Source of the DNA: Mastigocoleus testarum BC008
Lineage (GTDB): Bacteria > Cyanobacteriota > Cyanobacteriia > Cyanobacteriales > Nostocaceae
Length of the DNA: 48,363 bases
Assembly: GCF_001456025.1 (NCBI RefSeq)
Contig: NZ_LMTZ01000113.1
Location: forward strand, 23,958 to 72,320
Direction of reading: 5' to 3'
Below are positions 7,577 to 15,872 of the stretch, piece by piece. The position numbers were made by a program, and so were the translations under genes. Under the pieces are notes generated by a model. The model did not search any database, was not told the origin of the DNA, and saw only the letters and a list, made by a program, of their open reading frames with translations. The first letter of the stretch is position 1; each line of letters opens with the position of its first letter.

Positions 7577-9559
7577 TCAAACAGATTTTTTTTCGAAAAC
7601 TATAATACTACGAGCATCATTAATCGGTTTATAGATTAATTCTTGAAAATCAGGATATTCTTCAGCCTTATAAACATCCTTATTAATAATTAAATTACGT
7701 TTTACTAAAATATATCCTTCTTTTTGTTCGTAGCTACTTATATAGGAACCAGTTGTATTTAATAAATTCCTATTCTTTGGTTGGCGGACTATTTTATATC
7801 CAACAGGAATATTAATTTTATATTCCCAATTATAACTTCTAGCACCTACAATAAATGGATACAAGCGTTTATCAAGTGTAAGGTATCTCCTTAACCATTG
7901 AGAGTTGATAGTATTAATTCCAACAGGTGTATTGAAATATATGCGATCTTCCACATCCACAGCATAAGGGCTGCTCCATTTAGCTTTTACTTTTACAGGT
8001 ACATCCAAATTATCTAAATCGCCGGTCTTTAAAGTTCCAGCACCACCTTCAGGAGTACCTGCTAAGATTTTATTCGCAATTTGCTTTGGTGCATTAGATG
8101 TAAAGTATTGCCTGTAACCACTATTAAAATTACCAGAATATTTTAATTCGCTTTGACCTTTGATGGTTCCATTTTTTTCGATGTTAATTGAAGCTTTCAT
8201 CTGATAGCTATTATTTTTAGCCAAAGATTTTGGTGTGTATTTAGTTAAACCTTTTTCTGTCAGTAAGACAACGAACTTATTACTAACAGAATCATCTAAC
8301 TCCTCTAAAGCAGCATAATTATTAGTTGGGTCAGAAAAAATCTGATAATCGGGTAAGTAAATTATGGCATGATTAAACTGTGAAGATGTAGGTAATAGCA
8401 ACTTTTGGTACATATCTCCCGAATTGACCAAAGTAGGAATAGATTTAATACCTATGGCTTTAAGTAAAGTATGCATTAAAAGTACATAATCTTTGCAATC
8501 TCCATAGCCATTGCGGAGAATTTGCGTGGAAGTGTGAGGAATATAACCTGCTGATTCGTTGAGATAAACTGCTAGGTATTCAATATTTTGTGCGACCCAG
8601 TTATAAATTGACCTTGCGGCTTCAATACCCTGTTTATCCTTTACTATTTGCAGGGCTAATTTTTCGATCTCTGGTGTGATGATGACTTTATCCCGCCATT
8701 TATCCCAAACAATCCGACCTATTTCTTCCCAACGATCTAGATTGGAAAATACAAACATAGAATCAAAATCCCAGGTATTAACCATACGATTTTCAAAGTC
8801 ATAACCAGGTCGATTGGTTATTACGGCTTTAATTTTGCGACGATTTCCCTCATAAGTGTCTGTTACTGTATAGTCTCCTCTCTTTTCCCAATAAAGTTTA
8901 AGGGATGGAGGTAATTCTATCTCTATAGATTCTTTAACTGCTGGTACGGAAAAGAATGGAGCCTCAACATCGCTTAAACCAACAGTAAAAGGTTTTTTTT
9001 GAGTCAGTTTCCATTGCACAAAAGTTTTAGATCCAACTTTGAGTTGGGGAAATACTATCGTCATCCTTAAATCGTTGGTGAAACCCGGTACATATTCAGG
9101 ACTAGAACGAGTGAAAATATTTTCTTTGGTAACCTTAATTTTTTTCCCATTTGGTTGAATGACATAAGCGTCAATTAATTCTACAGATTGGGTATCGGGA
9201 GAATAATCAAGATAATCTCTTTTCCAGTCTTCAATCCCTTGTTTGGTGAGCAAAGTTGTTTGCTGGGTTTTGAAGTGAGTATATGTATAGTCGGAATTAA
9301 TTAAATACTTATTTTCATAATTGTCTATCCTTACATTATGGGTAATATTTTTATCTTGACCTGCTTGAGGAATAGACTGTATTTTATTTTTCTCACCCTT
9401 AATATCGGTTTCTATTTTTACGGGTGGGCTTATCTGGCGAGAACTTATAACTTGTGTAATATCAGCACCATAGCCAAGATTAGGTACTATATTGAATAAT
9501 ATTCCACAATAAAAGGCAACAATAAATCTAAAAATAAGTTTTTGTTTTCGATATTTCAT
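7577..9559 (-). CDS. Secreted DUF3857 / transglutaminase-like protein
   Basis: A protein of about 660 residues. The start at 9559 gives a clear signal peptide: MKYRKQK, a hydrophobic core to about residue 25, then a Gly-Tyr-Gly-Ala cleavage region. The frame is open 18 codons further up to 9613, but those spoil the signal. After it comes a DUF3857 beta-rich region, then a transglutaminase-like papain-fold domain with the full triad: Cys355 in GYGDCKDY, His397 in FNHAI and Asp410 in SDPTN. A C-terminal DUF2135/DUF3858-like beta region follows. Such proteins are periplasmic or outer-surface, with unknown substrates; amide hydrolysis or crosslinking is inferred from the intact triad. It is convergent with the HEAT gene and not in an operon. 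Confidence 0.85.
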   Translation of the reverse strand: MKYRKQKLIFRFIVAFYCGILFNIVPNLGYGADITQVISSRQISPPVKIETDIKGEKNKIQSIPQAGQDKNITHNVRIDNYENKYLINSDYTYTHFKTQQTTLLTKQGIEDWKRDYLDYSPDTQSVELIDAYVIQPNGKKIKVTKENIFTRSSPEYVPGFTNDLRMTIVFPQLKVGSKTFVQWKLTQKKPFTVGLSDVEAPFFSVPAVKESIEIELPPSLKLYWEKRGDYTVTDTYEGNRRKIKAVITNRPGYDFENRMVNTWDFDSMFVFSNLDRWEEIGRIVWDKWRDKVIITPEIEKLALQIVKDKQGIEAARSIYNWVAQNIEYLAVYLNESAGYIPHTSTQILRNGYGDCKDYVLLMHTLLKAIGIKSIPTLVNSGDMYQKLLLPTSSQFNHAIIYLPDYQIFSDPTNNYAALEELDDSVSNKFVVLLTEKGLTKYTPKSLAKNNSYQMKASINIEKNGTIKGQSELKYSGNFNSGYRQYFTSNAPKQIANKILAGTPEGGAGTLKTGDLDNLDVPVKVKAKWSSPYAVDVEDRIYFNTPVGINTINSQWLRRYLTLDKRLYPFIVGARSYNWEYKINIPVGYKIVRQPKNRNLLNTTGSYISSYEQKEGYILVKRNLIINKDVYKAEEYPDFQELIYKPINDARSIIVFEKKSV

Positions 9560-9754
9560 TTTTCGCGACACAAGCAATAGACACCAAATACTTGTATTAG
9601 AATGTACAAGCATTTATATAGCAAGTAGTACTTTTAACTTATTATTGTCAAAAAGCTTGTGACTTAAATCACACACTATTATGGTATTGGTTTATAGTGC
9701 CACGACATTTTTATTTCTTTTCATACAAAGAGAAATAAGAATAACTCATAAGAA

Positions 9755-10140
9755 CCTCACGGGAGTTTGGAAACCCAGTCTATTTATAGCTGGTAGGAAA
9801 AACGACTCGGGACAACTGATTGTCCGTGAAAATTTGTTTAGAGAAATGCTTGGCATCGGGAACCTTTGTGTAGTGTTAACGTCAAGTTAGTTATGACGAA
9901 ATGACCTAACGCAGAGAATTTTGATTCGTTCTCAAGGCTTAATGGGCAGTAGTCAAGTAAAACAGCGAGTGTCTTTACGAAAACTGAGTCACTAGGGGGC
10001 GCGGGGGTGAGTTTACACCCTCTGGACAAACGTAACCGCGCCTAAAGTTCCGCGAAACAAATGAGTACGCACCAACATGCGGTTAGTTTGTGGAGGGGGA
10101 TAAAGCTCTGTCTCTTTAGAGCAGAGAATGGTTACCTCGC
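9755..10140 (+). ncRNA. Candidate large structured RNA (HEARO/omega-RNA-like or intron remnant)
   Basis: About 390 nt, GC-richer than the flanks, with no plausible gene but a chain of hairpins: CCAG 9775-9778/CTGG 9790-9793; GGACAA 9810-9815/TTGTCC 9820-9825; CGTCA 9880-9884/TGACG 9894-9898; GAGAA 9914-9918/TTCTC 9929-9933; nested GGCGCGG 9998-10004/CCGCGCC 10036-10042 around GGGTG 10005-10009/CACCC 10016-10020; and 10106-10126 (8 bp with one bulge). Unpaired segments are A-rich on the plus strand, typical of folded RNA, which favours this strand. Candidates are a HEARO/omega RNA that lost its IscB/IsrB gene, or a group II intron fragment. Neither is proven. I do not see the conserved cores of RNase P RNA, tmRNA or a group II domain V. 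Confidence 0.4.
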
Positions 10141-10375
10141 CTTTAAGTACTCGTTGATTTATTGAATATTATATTTTTTAGAGAAATTATCTATCTACAG
10201 AAGATACAAGTAGTTGGGAAAATGTCATAATTGTTCAAAATTTAGATGAGGACAAATTCCCCACTTCCTAACTTATTTTAAAGAAGAGGAGCGAATATTG
10301 TCATTTAACTGTGTCAACAGATCGGGTAAAAATTGCCCAACTAAATGATTACCAGAAATGTATTTTCTGATTTAC

Positions 10376-10720
10376 TTAAGCTACTAGTCGGAGCAACACA
10401 TCATCATCAATCTCTTCATATTTTTCAATTAAATGCATCACGTACTGGAGCGTGTGAGGAATTATTTCCAAGGTACAACTATCAAGCATTGATAATTGTA
10501 AAGAAACAATATCAATGTCAGATGAAGATTCCCAAGCTTCAATCTCGATCGGTTTTTCGCTATGAACATTCACACAAATCGAGTAATTCTCAAGACGAGG
10601 AAGACGAAAAACAATATAAAATTGGTAACCACCTTGAAGTTGTAATTGTTTTACGGTGTGAAGTCCAATCTTCTCACCTATTTTAACGATTTGTTCTAAA
10701 GTTATAGTTTGGTTAATCAT
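10376..10720 (-). CDS. Hypothetical protein, 114 residues
   Basis: I do not recognise this family. The sequence reads like a real small globular protein: an amphipathic N-terminal helix (ITLEQIVKIGEKIGLHTVKQL), alternating strands (QFYIVFRL, SICVNVH), an acidic middle (EIEAWESSSDIDIVSLQL) and a C-terminal helix ending in an acidic EKYEEIDDD segment. There is no signal peptide or membrane segment. The opposite strand also has an open frame of similar length, but it is rich in His, Gln and Ser with no ordered pattern, and I take it as the shadow. No Shine-Dalgarno is visible before the ATG. A 9-bp inverted repeat lies directly upstream and may control expression. Confidence 0.6.
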   Translation of the reverse strand: MINQTITLEQIVKIGEKIGLHTVKQLQLQGGYQFYIVFRLPRLENYSICVNVHSEKPIEIEAWESSSDIDIVSLQLSMLDSCTLEIIPHTLQYVMHLIEKYEEIDDDVLLRLVA

Positions 10721-11063
10721 AATGTTTAGTCTATTTTAGTTTTACTAAACATAGATACAGCTTTGAGAAGACCAATTACATATTAAGCTGTACTAAAATA
10801 TACTATTGTTACAAAATGGAAATTCTATCTTCTATCCAATATTTCCTAACTTTAGTTTTATTGGATTAGTAATAGCTATAGAGTTTTCACTATTTCTCAT
10901 CCTCAGTTGAATGTTGACCAAAGTGATCGCTGCTTGTAATTAACCTAGACTCGGTTTAATCACAAGCTAACGACATCCTAAGTAGGACTTAAGACTTAAC
11001 GGCGAATGCTAATATACCGAAATCATACTTTATACAGATATGTGCGATTTTTTCTCTACCTAG
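10721..11063. other. Intergenic region between hypothetical gene and GAF sensor
   Basis: Apart from the dyad at 10722-10752, this AT-rich spacer shows no gene, RNA or repeat I can support. It should hold the promoter of the minus-strand hypothetical gene and the 3' end of the sensor transcript. Confidence 0.4.
10722..10752. promoter_or_regulatory. 9-bp inverted repeat at start of the 114-residue gene
   Basis: ATGTTTAGT (10722-10730) and ACTAAACAT (10744-10752) form a perfect dyad with a 13-bp spacer, beginning 2 bp upstream of the start codon on the minus strand. It could be an operator or a leader hairpin hiding the start. No regulator is identified. Confidence 0.4.
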
Positions 11064-14000
11064 CTAAAAGGTTTTGAAAGTAGAGAAATGTTCGATGGGA
11101 AGACTTTGTCTGGTGGGAATTTCAATCAAAAATTCTGTTCCCTGACCCACTTGAGAAAAGCACTTAATTTGACCTTGGTGTTTATCTGCAATAATTTGAT
11201 GACAAATACCTAAACCTAATCCTGTTCTGGGAAAAACTTCTTTTGTTGTGGAATCTTTAATTTGGAAATCTTTACTTTTAGAGGTCAAGTCAAAAATATT
11301 TTCCCGTACCGATTCCATCATACCTGGACCGTTATCAGTAATTTTAATGCTAATTTTGCTACCGACAGATTTAGTCACAATCCAGATAAATAAGGGAATA
11401 TAAGGACATTCTGATGACCTTCCTGAATGTTCTTTTTCAATGGTGACAAATTTCTGTTCTAAAGTACTAATGTTATGAAGCAAGATATTTATGAATGCTT
11501 GATTTAATTGGGCTGGATAACATTCAGCTAACGGTATTCTGTCATATTTCTCTATCACCTCAATTCCAGGATATTTGCCCTTGGCTTTTAATCGGTGCTC
11601 TAAAATAAGTAAAATATTATTTAATTCTTCATTGATATCCACTAGTTTCAATTCGCTTTCATCTGCACGGGAAAATTTTTCCAACGATCCTAAAGTCTGA
11701 CTCAGATGTTTAGCTCCAATTTTCATGGAGTTAAGAGTTTCATATAAATCCGTGTTTTGCAGATCTAGGTTGAGTTTTTTGAGTCGCTCTTCAATCGCTG
11801 GTGAAGCTTCAGGGTAACTATGATGGTAGAGGCTAGTAATTTCCAGTAAGTCCCCAGTACGTTGGCTAACTTCATTAATATTCTCCAGGATAGAGTTAAC
11901 AGGATCGTTCATTTCACTAACAATACCTGTCAATAACTCTCCCAAATTTGCCATTTTCTCACCCTGGATTAAGTACTCCTGAGTTTGTTTGATTTCCTCA
12001 AATGCTTCAGTTAGTTGTGTTGCTTGCTCTTTTGTCTGTTGGAGTAATTCTGCTTGCTGAATTGCAACCCCCAACTGAGCCCCAAGTTGGTTGAGTAATT
12101 CGATTTCCTCACTTTTCCAATGACGGGGATAGGAGTTTTGATAAGCAATCAATAATCCCCATAATTCTTTACCTTGAGAAATAGAAGTAAAAACTTCATG
12201 ACGCGGCAGTTTCCCATCTTTATTTGTATTTGTAAATGTTGGTAATATAGCTGAGTGTCCTTTTGACTGGGGTTGCAAACCATCTTTAAAGGAATCTGCA
12301 ACAAATTCACCTCTCCAGTCAGAATCAAAGCGATATATTGAAACTCGATCAACTTTTAGTAGTTCCCTTACTGCTTGGGTACTAGTTTCAAAAATAGTTT
12401 GGATATCAAGAGAGTGACGTATTTTATCTACAGTTATAGCTAATAATTTTTGCCGCTCCATCGCCTGTTTATGTTCAGCAACTTTTGCTTGCATATCGCT
12501 TTGAACTTGCTCCCAATAGGTATCCTGTTTCAATGCGGTTCCTAATTGTTCGCCAATTTGATAGACAAACTCTATTTCTGAAGATTGCCAGTCTCGAGTT
12601 CTCTCACATTGATGAATGCATAATAAACCCCATAATTCACCAGCTTTAATTAAAGGTGCAACAATATTCGCACGTACTTGGAATTTTTCCAGGATTTGGA
12701 TATAGCATTTCTTGAAATCATGTTTGTAAATATCCGAAATCGCACTGATTCGACCTTGGCGATAAAGTGGTACATAGTTTTGGGCAAAGCAATGGTCATA
12801 GACTTTATCTTTAAGAGCTGAATTTAAGCCCAAAGCCACATCTTCATAAATAATTTCTCCTTCCCATTTATTCCCCGGATCGAAACGGAATATAGCAACT
12901 CGGTCGGCTTTAAGTAACTGACGTACTTGAGTAACAGTGGTTTGGAAAATATCCTCTAAAGCTACAGACTGTCTGATACTGGCAATCGTACTAGTCAATG
13001 CTTTTTGCTGTTCGATTTCATAGCGAGCGTTAGCGAATAATTCGTAGTGACTTAGTGCTACAGAAACCTGGGAAGCAATTTGAGCTAAAATTTCAACTTC
13101 ATCAGCTTGCCAATTTCTAGGAGAAGAATTTTGATATACCCCAATTAACCCCCAAAGCTTGTCCTCTTTTAGTATTGGAATGACTACAAAAGCTTTAGCC
13201 TGAAACTGTTCTAGTAGGGTTACATGACATTCACTAAAACCAGCCTGATAAATGTCGTCCACTGCAAAACTCTCATTATTGGTATACCGTCCCCCTTGAG
13301 TATCTTGCAGATAAGTATCGTTAATTGTCGGAGAAACTCCAATCAGAGGCGTCCAAGCTCGTTCGAATGACTCTGCAACAAAATTACCACTCCAATCTGA
13401 ATTAAATTGAAAAATGGCTACACGATCAACCTTCAATAATTGTCGAATCTCTTGAGTCGTAGTTGATAATATTGTGTCGATATCGAGTGAATCACGGATT
13501 TTTTCAATAATTTCAACAACCATTTTGTGTTTCTGCTTCGCAGTGGCTAGTTTTTTAGCTAAATCAGCCTTTTCAATTCGATCCAGTTGTTGAATTGCAA
13601 CTGTCAACAGCCTAGCAATGGTAATTACAAATTTGATTTCAGAAGATTTCCATTCACGAGCGCTACTACATTGATGAATGCATAGCAGACCCCACAATTT
13701 TGTTTCTTTAATTAAGGGAATTACCAAGTTAGCTCTAACTTGGTACTTTTCCAGCATTTCTGCATGACAATCATTAAGTTTGGCTACATGAACATCTGTA
13801 ACTGCTTGTATCCTACCCTGGGAGTAATCAGTGGCAAATTTCTCTGCAAAACAGCGATCGCGAATTTTTTCTCCTACAATTGAATCCCAATCTGTGGAAA
13901 CATTTTCAAAAATAAATTGTCCTTCCCAATCATCCTCGGGAGAAAATCTTAACACCGCAACCCGATCAGCGTTCAATAATTGTCGAACTTGAGCAACAAT

Positions 14001-14156
14001 AGCTTCAAATGTTGCATTCAAATCTATCGGTTCCCGAATTTCTTCAATCATACTTGCCAATACTTTATGTTGTGCTGGTTGCTCTTGAAAACCCTTAGTA
14101 AAAAGATCAAGTTGTTTCTTTAGTTTTTGCGAACTTAACTGCATAGCCTTAATCAT
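11064..14156 (-). CDS. Four-GAF sensor with CBCR-like motifs and degenerate histidine-kinase module
   Basis: A 1030-residue soluble sensor. Four GAF domains lie at about 35-195, 220-375, 400-560 and 580-705 (the fourth is shortened), then a coiled coil and a kinase module. GAF1 and GAF3 carry a DXCF motif (DRCF, DHCF) and, 28 residues after its Cys, a second Cys (NDCHAEML, KKCYIQIL). This matches the two-cysteine layout of DXCF cyanobacteriochromes. GAF2 has only the second site (SECHVTLL). In the kinase, the H-box is GIVSEMNDP with Ser747 where related cyanobacterial kinases have His (GIAHEINNP). The N-box is NILLHNIST, with His894 in the place of the second Asn. The G1 (DNGPGM) and G2 (GLGLGICHQII) boxes are intact. 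It stands alone, with no response regulator nearby. Autophosphorylation at the usual site seems impossible. Confidence 0.85.
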   Translation of the reverse strand: MIKAMQLSSQKLKKQLDLFTKGFQEQPAQHKVLASMIEEIREPIDLNATFEAIVAQVRQLLNADRVAVLRFSPEDDWEGQFIFENVSTDWDSIVGEKIRDRCFAEKFATDYSQGRIQAVTDVHVAKLNDCHAEMLEKYQVRANLVIPLIKETKLWGLLCIHQCSSAREWKSSEIKFVITIARLLTVAIQQLDRIEKADLAKKLATAKQKHKMVVEIIEKIRDSLDIDTILSTTTQEIRQLLKVDRVAIFQFNSDWSGNFVAESFERAWTPLIGVSPTINDTYLQDTQGGRYTNNESFAVDDIYQAGFSECHVTLLEQFQAKAFVVIPILKEDKLWGLIGVYQNSSPRNWQADEVEILAQIASQVSVALSHYELFANARYEIEQQKALTSTIASIRQSVALEDIFQTTVTQVRQLLKADRVAIFRFDPGNKWEGEIIYEDVALGLNSALKDKVYDHCFAQNYVPLYRQGRISAISDIYKHDFKKCYIQILEKFQVRANIVAPLIKAGELWGLLCIHQCERTRDWQSSEIEFVYQIGEQLGTALKQDTYWEQVQSDMQAKVAEHKQAMERQKLLAITVDKIRHSLDIQTIFETSTQAVRELLKVDRVSIYRFDSDWRGEFVADSFKDGLQPQSKGHSAILPTFTNTNKDGKLPRHEVFTSISQGKELWGLLIAYQNSYPRHWKSEEIELLNQLGAQLGVAIQQAELLQQTKEQATQLTEAFEEIKQTQEYLIQGEKMANLGELLTGIVSEMNDPVNSILENINEVSQRTGDLLEITSLYHHSYPEASPAIEERLKKLNLDLQNTDLYETLNSMKIGAKHLSQTLGSLEKFSRADESELKLVDINEELNNILLILEHRLKAKGKYPGIEVIEKYDRIPLAECYPAQLNQAFINILLHNISTLEQKFVTIEKEHSGRSSECPYIPLFIWIVTKSVGSKISIKITDNGPGMMESVRENIFDLTSKSKDFQIKDSTTKEVFPRTGLGLGICHQIIADKHQGQIKCFSQVGQGTEFLIEIPTRQSLPIEHFSTFKTF

Positions 14157-15014
14157 TTAGAGAACTTTCCTGAAAATTTTGCGACCAAATTTTATTATTT
14201 AAGACAGCATAAAACTTGCTTAATATGGATGCCTTTTTGCAATCATATAAGCGTTTATTTCATAACAAAATATGGTTTTTGAGAATTTTCTTGGATAAAA
14301 TACAGAAATTTCAGTAAATCAAATTAAATCATATAAATAATATCTTTTATGAAAAATAAAAAAATCAGAATTTATTCGTTGAGAGATTTATATTTTAAAT
14401 TCATCATTTTATTTAGTTGTAAATCACTGTTAAGATATGTACAACATCTACGATGCCGAGCACAACGATATAGATATAGTGATTTATGATTACCAAGATA
14501 ACTTGATATCTTACTTTTTTTTCAGTTCAGTTTCCAATCAAATAGGAATCATTTTAAAGATAGTCTTATTTTACGACAATGCCATCTATCAATAGATTTA
14601 CTATTAGGGGTCAATAATATAATTTTTTAGTTTATTTCCTCGAAATAAGAGAAAAATAAATTAATTAAAAAAAGCAAATTGCAATTATTACTAATAAAAT
14701 ACATATTACAATATCACATCTATCATATGAAATATTTCTTATACACTTATTATTTAATAATATTTTGTCCGTAATAAATAAAATTCGAGAGTAATTTAAA
14801 TGATAGTTTATTTAACATTTTATAAACGCATTGGTAATAACGATAATTATCCAGTGAGATGGAAGATATTTTTAAGTTAAGATTCAGGTATTAGTCAGTT
14901 TTATTTATTTTCTGGCACTAAAAGTATAGGGTAATTAAAATTTAAGATTATTTTTTATCTAGAAATCTGGAAATTTTTAAATTTTTAAATCTCTAAGTTT
15001 TTAAATTTTGAACA
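14157..15014. other. AT-rich intergenic region of about 860 bp
   Basis: Very AT-rich, with long A/T runs. No open frame with support, no tRNA and no hairpin stronger than expected by chance. It probably holds the promoter of the GAF sensor near its right-to-left start at 14156. Otherwise I see nothing. Confidence 0.45.
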
Positions 15015-15677
15015 TTAATCAAAATCCGTAGATAAAGCTGGGTGACGGTAATGCTCAAACATTAGTTCTATCTGTGCTTTTGTTACCCTTCCTATTGATA
15101 GTGGAGGTATATTATCTTCAAAGAAAAAACCCACTTCCTCAGTTTCAATGGAAACAGAAGGAGAACCACCAATCAATTCACAGAGAAAAAAGAATTTGTA
15201 GCAGTAAAATGGAAACGGGGTATGCCCTTGTTTATCTCGGTCGTATACGGCAGCTAACTTGAGAGCACGAGTCTGATAACCTGATTCTTCCCAAATTTCT
15301 TTGACAACAGCTTCACTTGGCGATTCTCCCACGTCGGCCCATCCACCTGGCAAAGTCCATAAACCATCGGCTCGTTCTTTGACTAGTAAAATTTTATTAT
15401 CGCGAAAGACTGCACCACGGATATCAACTTTAGGGGTTGCATAACCCACTTCCCCTATGAATAAATCGAGAATTTGCTTATGCTCTAACTCTGAGTAATT
15501 AGATACGATTTCCGCAGTAATATTTTGTAAAGAATTGTAACGTTCAATGTCAAACTGATTCTTTGAATAAGCCAGACCATTTTGGGCGATACGCACAGCG
15601 TCACGCCTTTGGCGTATCGCTTGTAATTTTTGCGCCCATTCTAACCATTGTGACGTTATGGCCTTTTGTTCCTCCAT
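15015..15677 (-). CDS. Nudix hydrolase with Nudt N-terminal domain
   Basis: A protein of about 220 residues. The N-terminal helical domain (MEEQKAITSQWLEWAQKLQAI...FDIERYNSLQNI) is the one found in Nudix enzymes acting on nucleoside diphosphates linked to another moiety. The catalytic domain carries the Nudix box GWADVGESPSEAVVKEIWEE plus SGY, with Lys in place of the usual Arg before the first Glu; the metal-binding EExG is intact. Substrate is unknown; ADP-ribose or similar is typical. The start at 15677 fits the family; 16 more upstream codons are open to 15725. Between LQAI and AQNGL there are nine residues, RQRRDAVRI, not expected in the family; they are encoded by a palindromic insertion (15586-15620). 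Confidence 0.85.
   Translation of the reverse strand: MEEQKAITSQWLEWAQKLQAIRQRRDAVRIAQNGLAYSKNQFDIERYNSLQNITAEIVSNYSELEHKQILDLFIGEVGYATPKVDIRGAVFRDNKILLVKERADGLWTLPGGWADVGESPSEAVVKEIWEESGYQTRALKLAAVYDRDKQGHTPFPFYCYKFFFLCELIGGSPSVSIETEEVGFFFEDNIPPLSIGRVTKAQIELMFEHYRHPALSTDFD
15586..15620. repeat. 27-bp in-frame palindromic insertion inside a HIP1 site
   Basis: The arms GCGATACGC and GCGTATCGC (15586-15594, 15612-15620) are inverted repeats inside the Nudix gene. On the coding strand, removing 27 bp between GCGAT and CGC restores GCGATCGC, the HIP1 octamer, and the family-like peptide LQAIAQNGL. The insertion is a multiple of three and adds RQRRDAVRI without breaking the frame. Confidence 0.65.
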
Positions 15678-15752
15678 ACAACCGTCCCGTAGATATTGAG
15701 TGCTCCAACGCATGCACAATACCACAAATTTGGGACTAATTTTTAGCGGTCA

Positions 15753-15810
15753 TAACTAGCAAGCAACTAAGAGTAAAATAAATTACTCTATTGTTGCTTA
15801 TTGCTAGTTA
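15753..15810 (-). terminator. Long imperfect hairpin downstream of pgk
   Basis: TAACTAGC (15753-15760) pairs with GCTAGTTA (15803-15810), and the arms continue imperfectly through AAGCAAC/GTTGCTT and GAGTAA/TTACTC. It lies about 60 bp past the pgk stop codon and upstream of the Nudix start. It may end the pgk transcript, or be a dispersed repeat. There is no strong T-run on the minus strand. Confidence 0.35.
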
Positions 15811-15872
15811 CTTATTACTCATGGTTTATGGTTATTGTTTATCACCATTTGCTTTCGATGAAAACTTAGAGT

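Noticed and set aside
9755..10140. RNase P RNA or tmRNA as the identity of the structured region
   Set aside because: The conserved cores of these RNAs (for example GAGGAAAGTCC of RNase P) are not visible on either strand.
10345..10686. Open frame on the plus strand opposite the 114-residue hypothetical gene
   Set aside because: Composition is irregular (His/Gln/Ser-rich), no ordered secondary structure pattern, and the minus-strand protein is more convincing.
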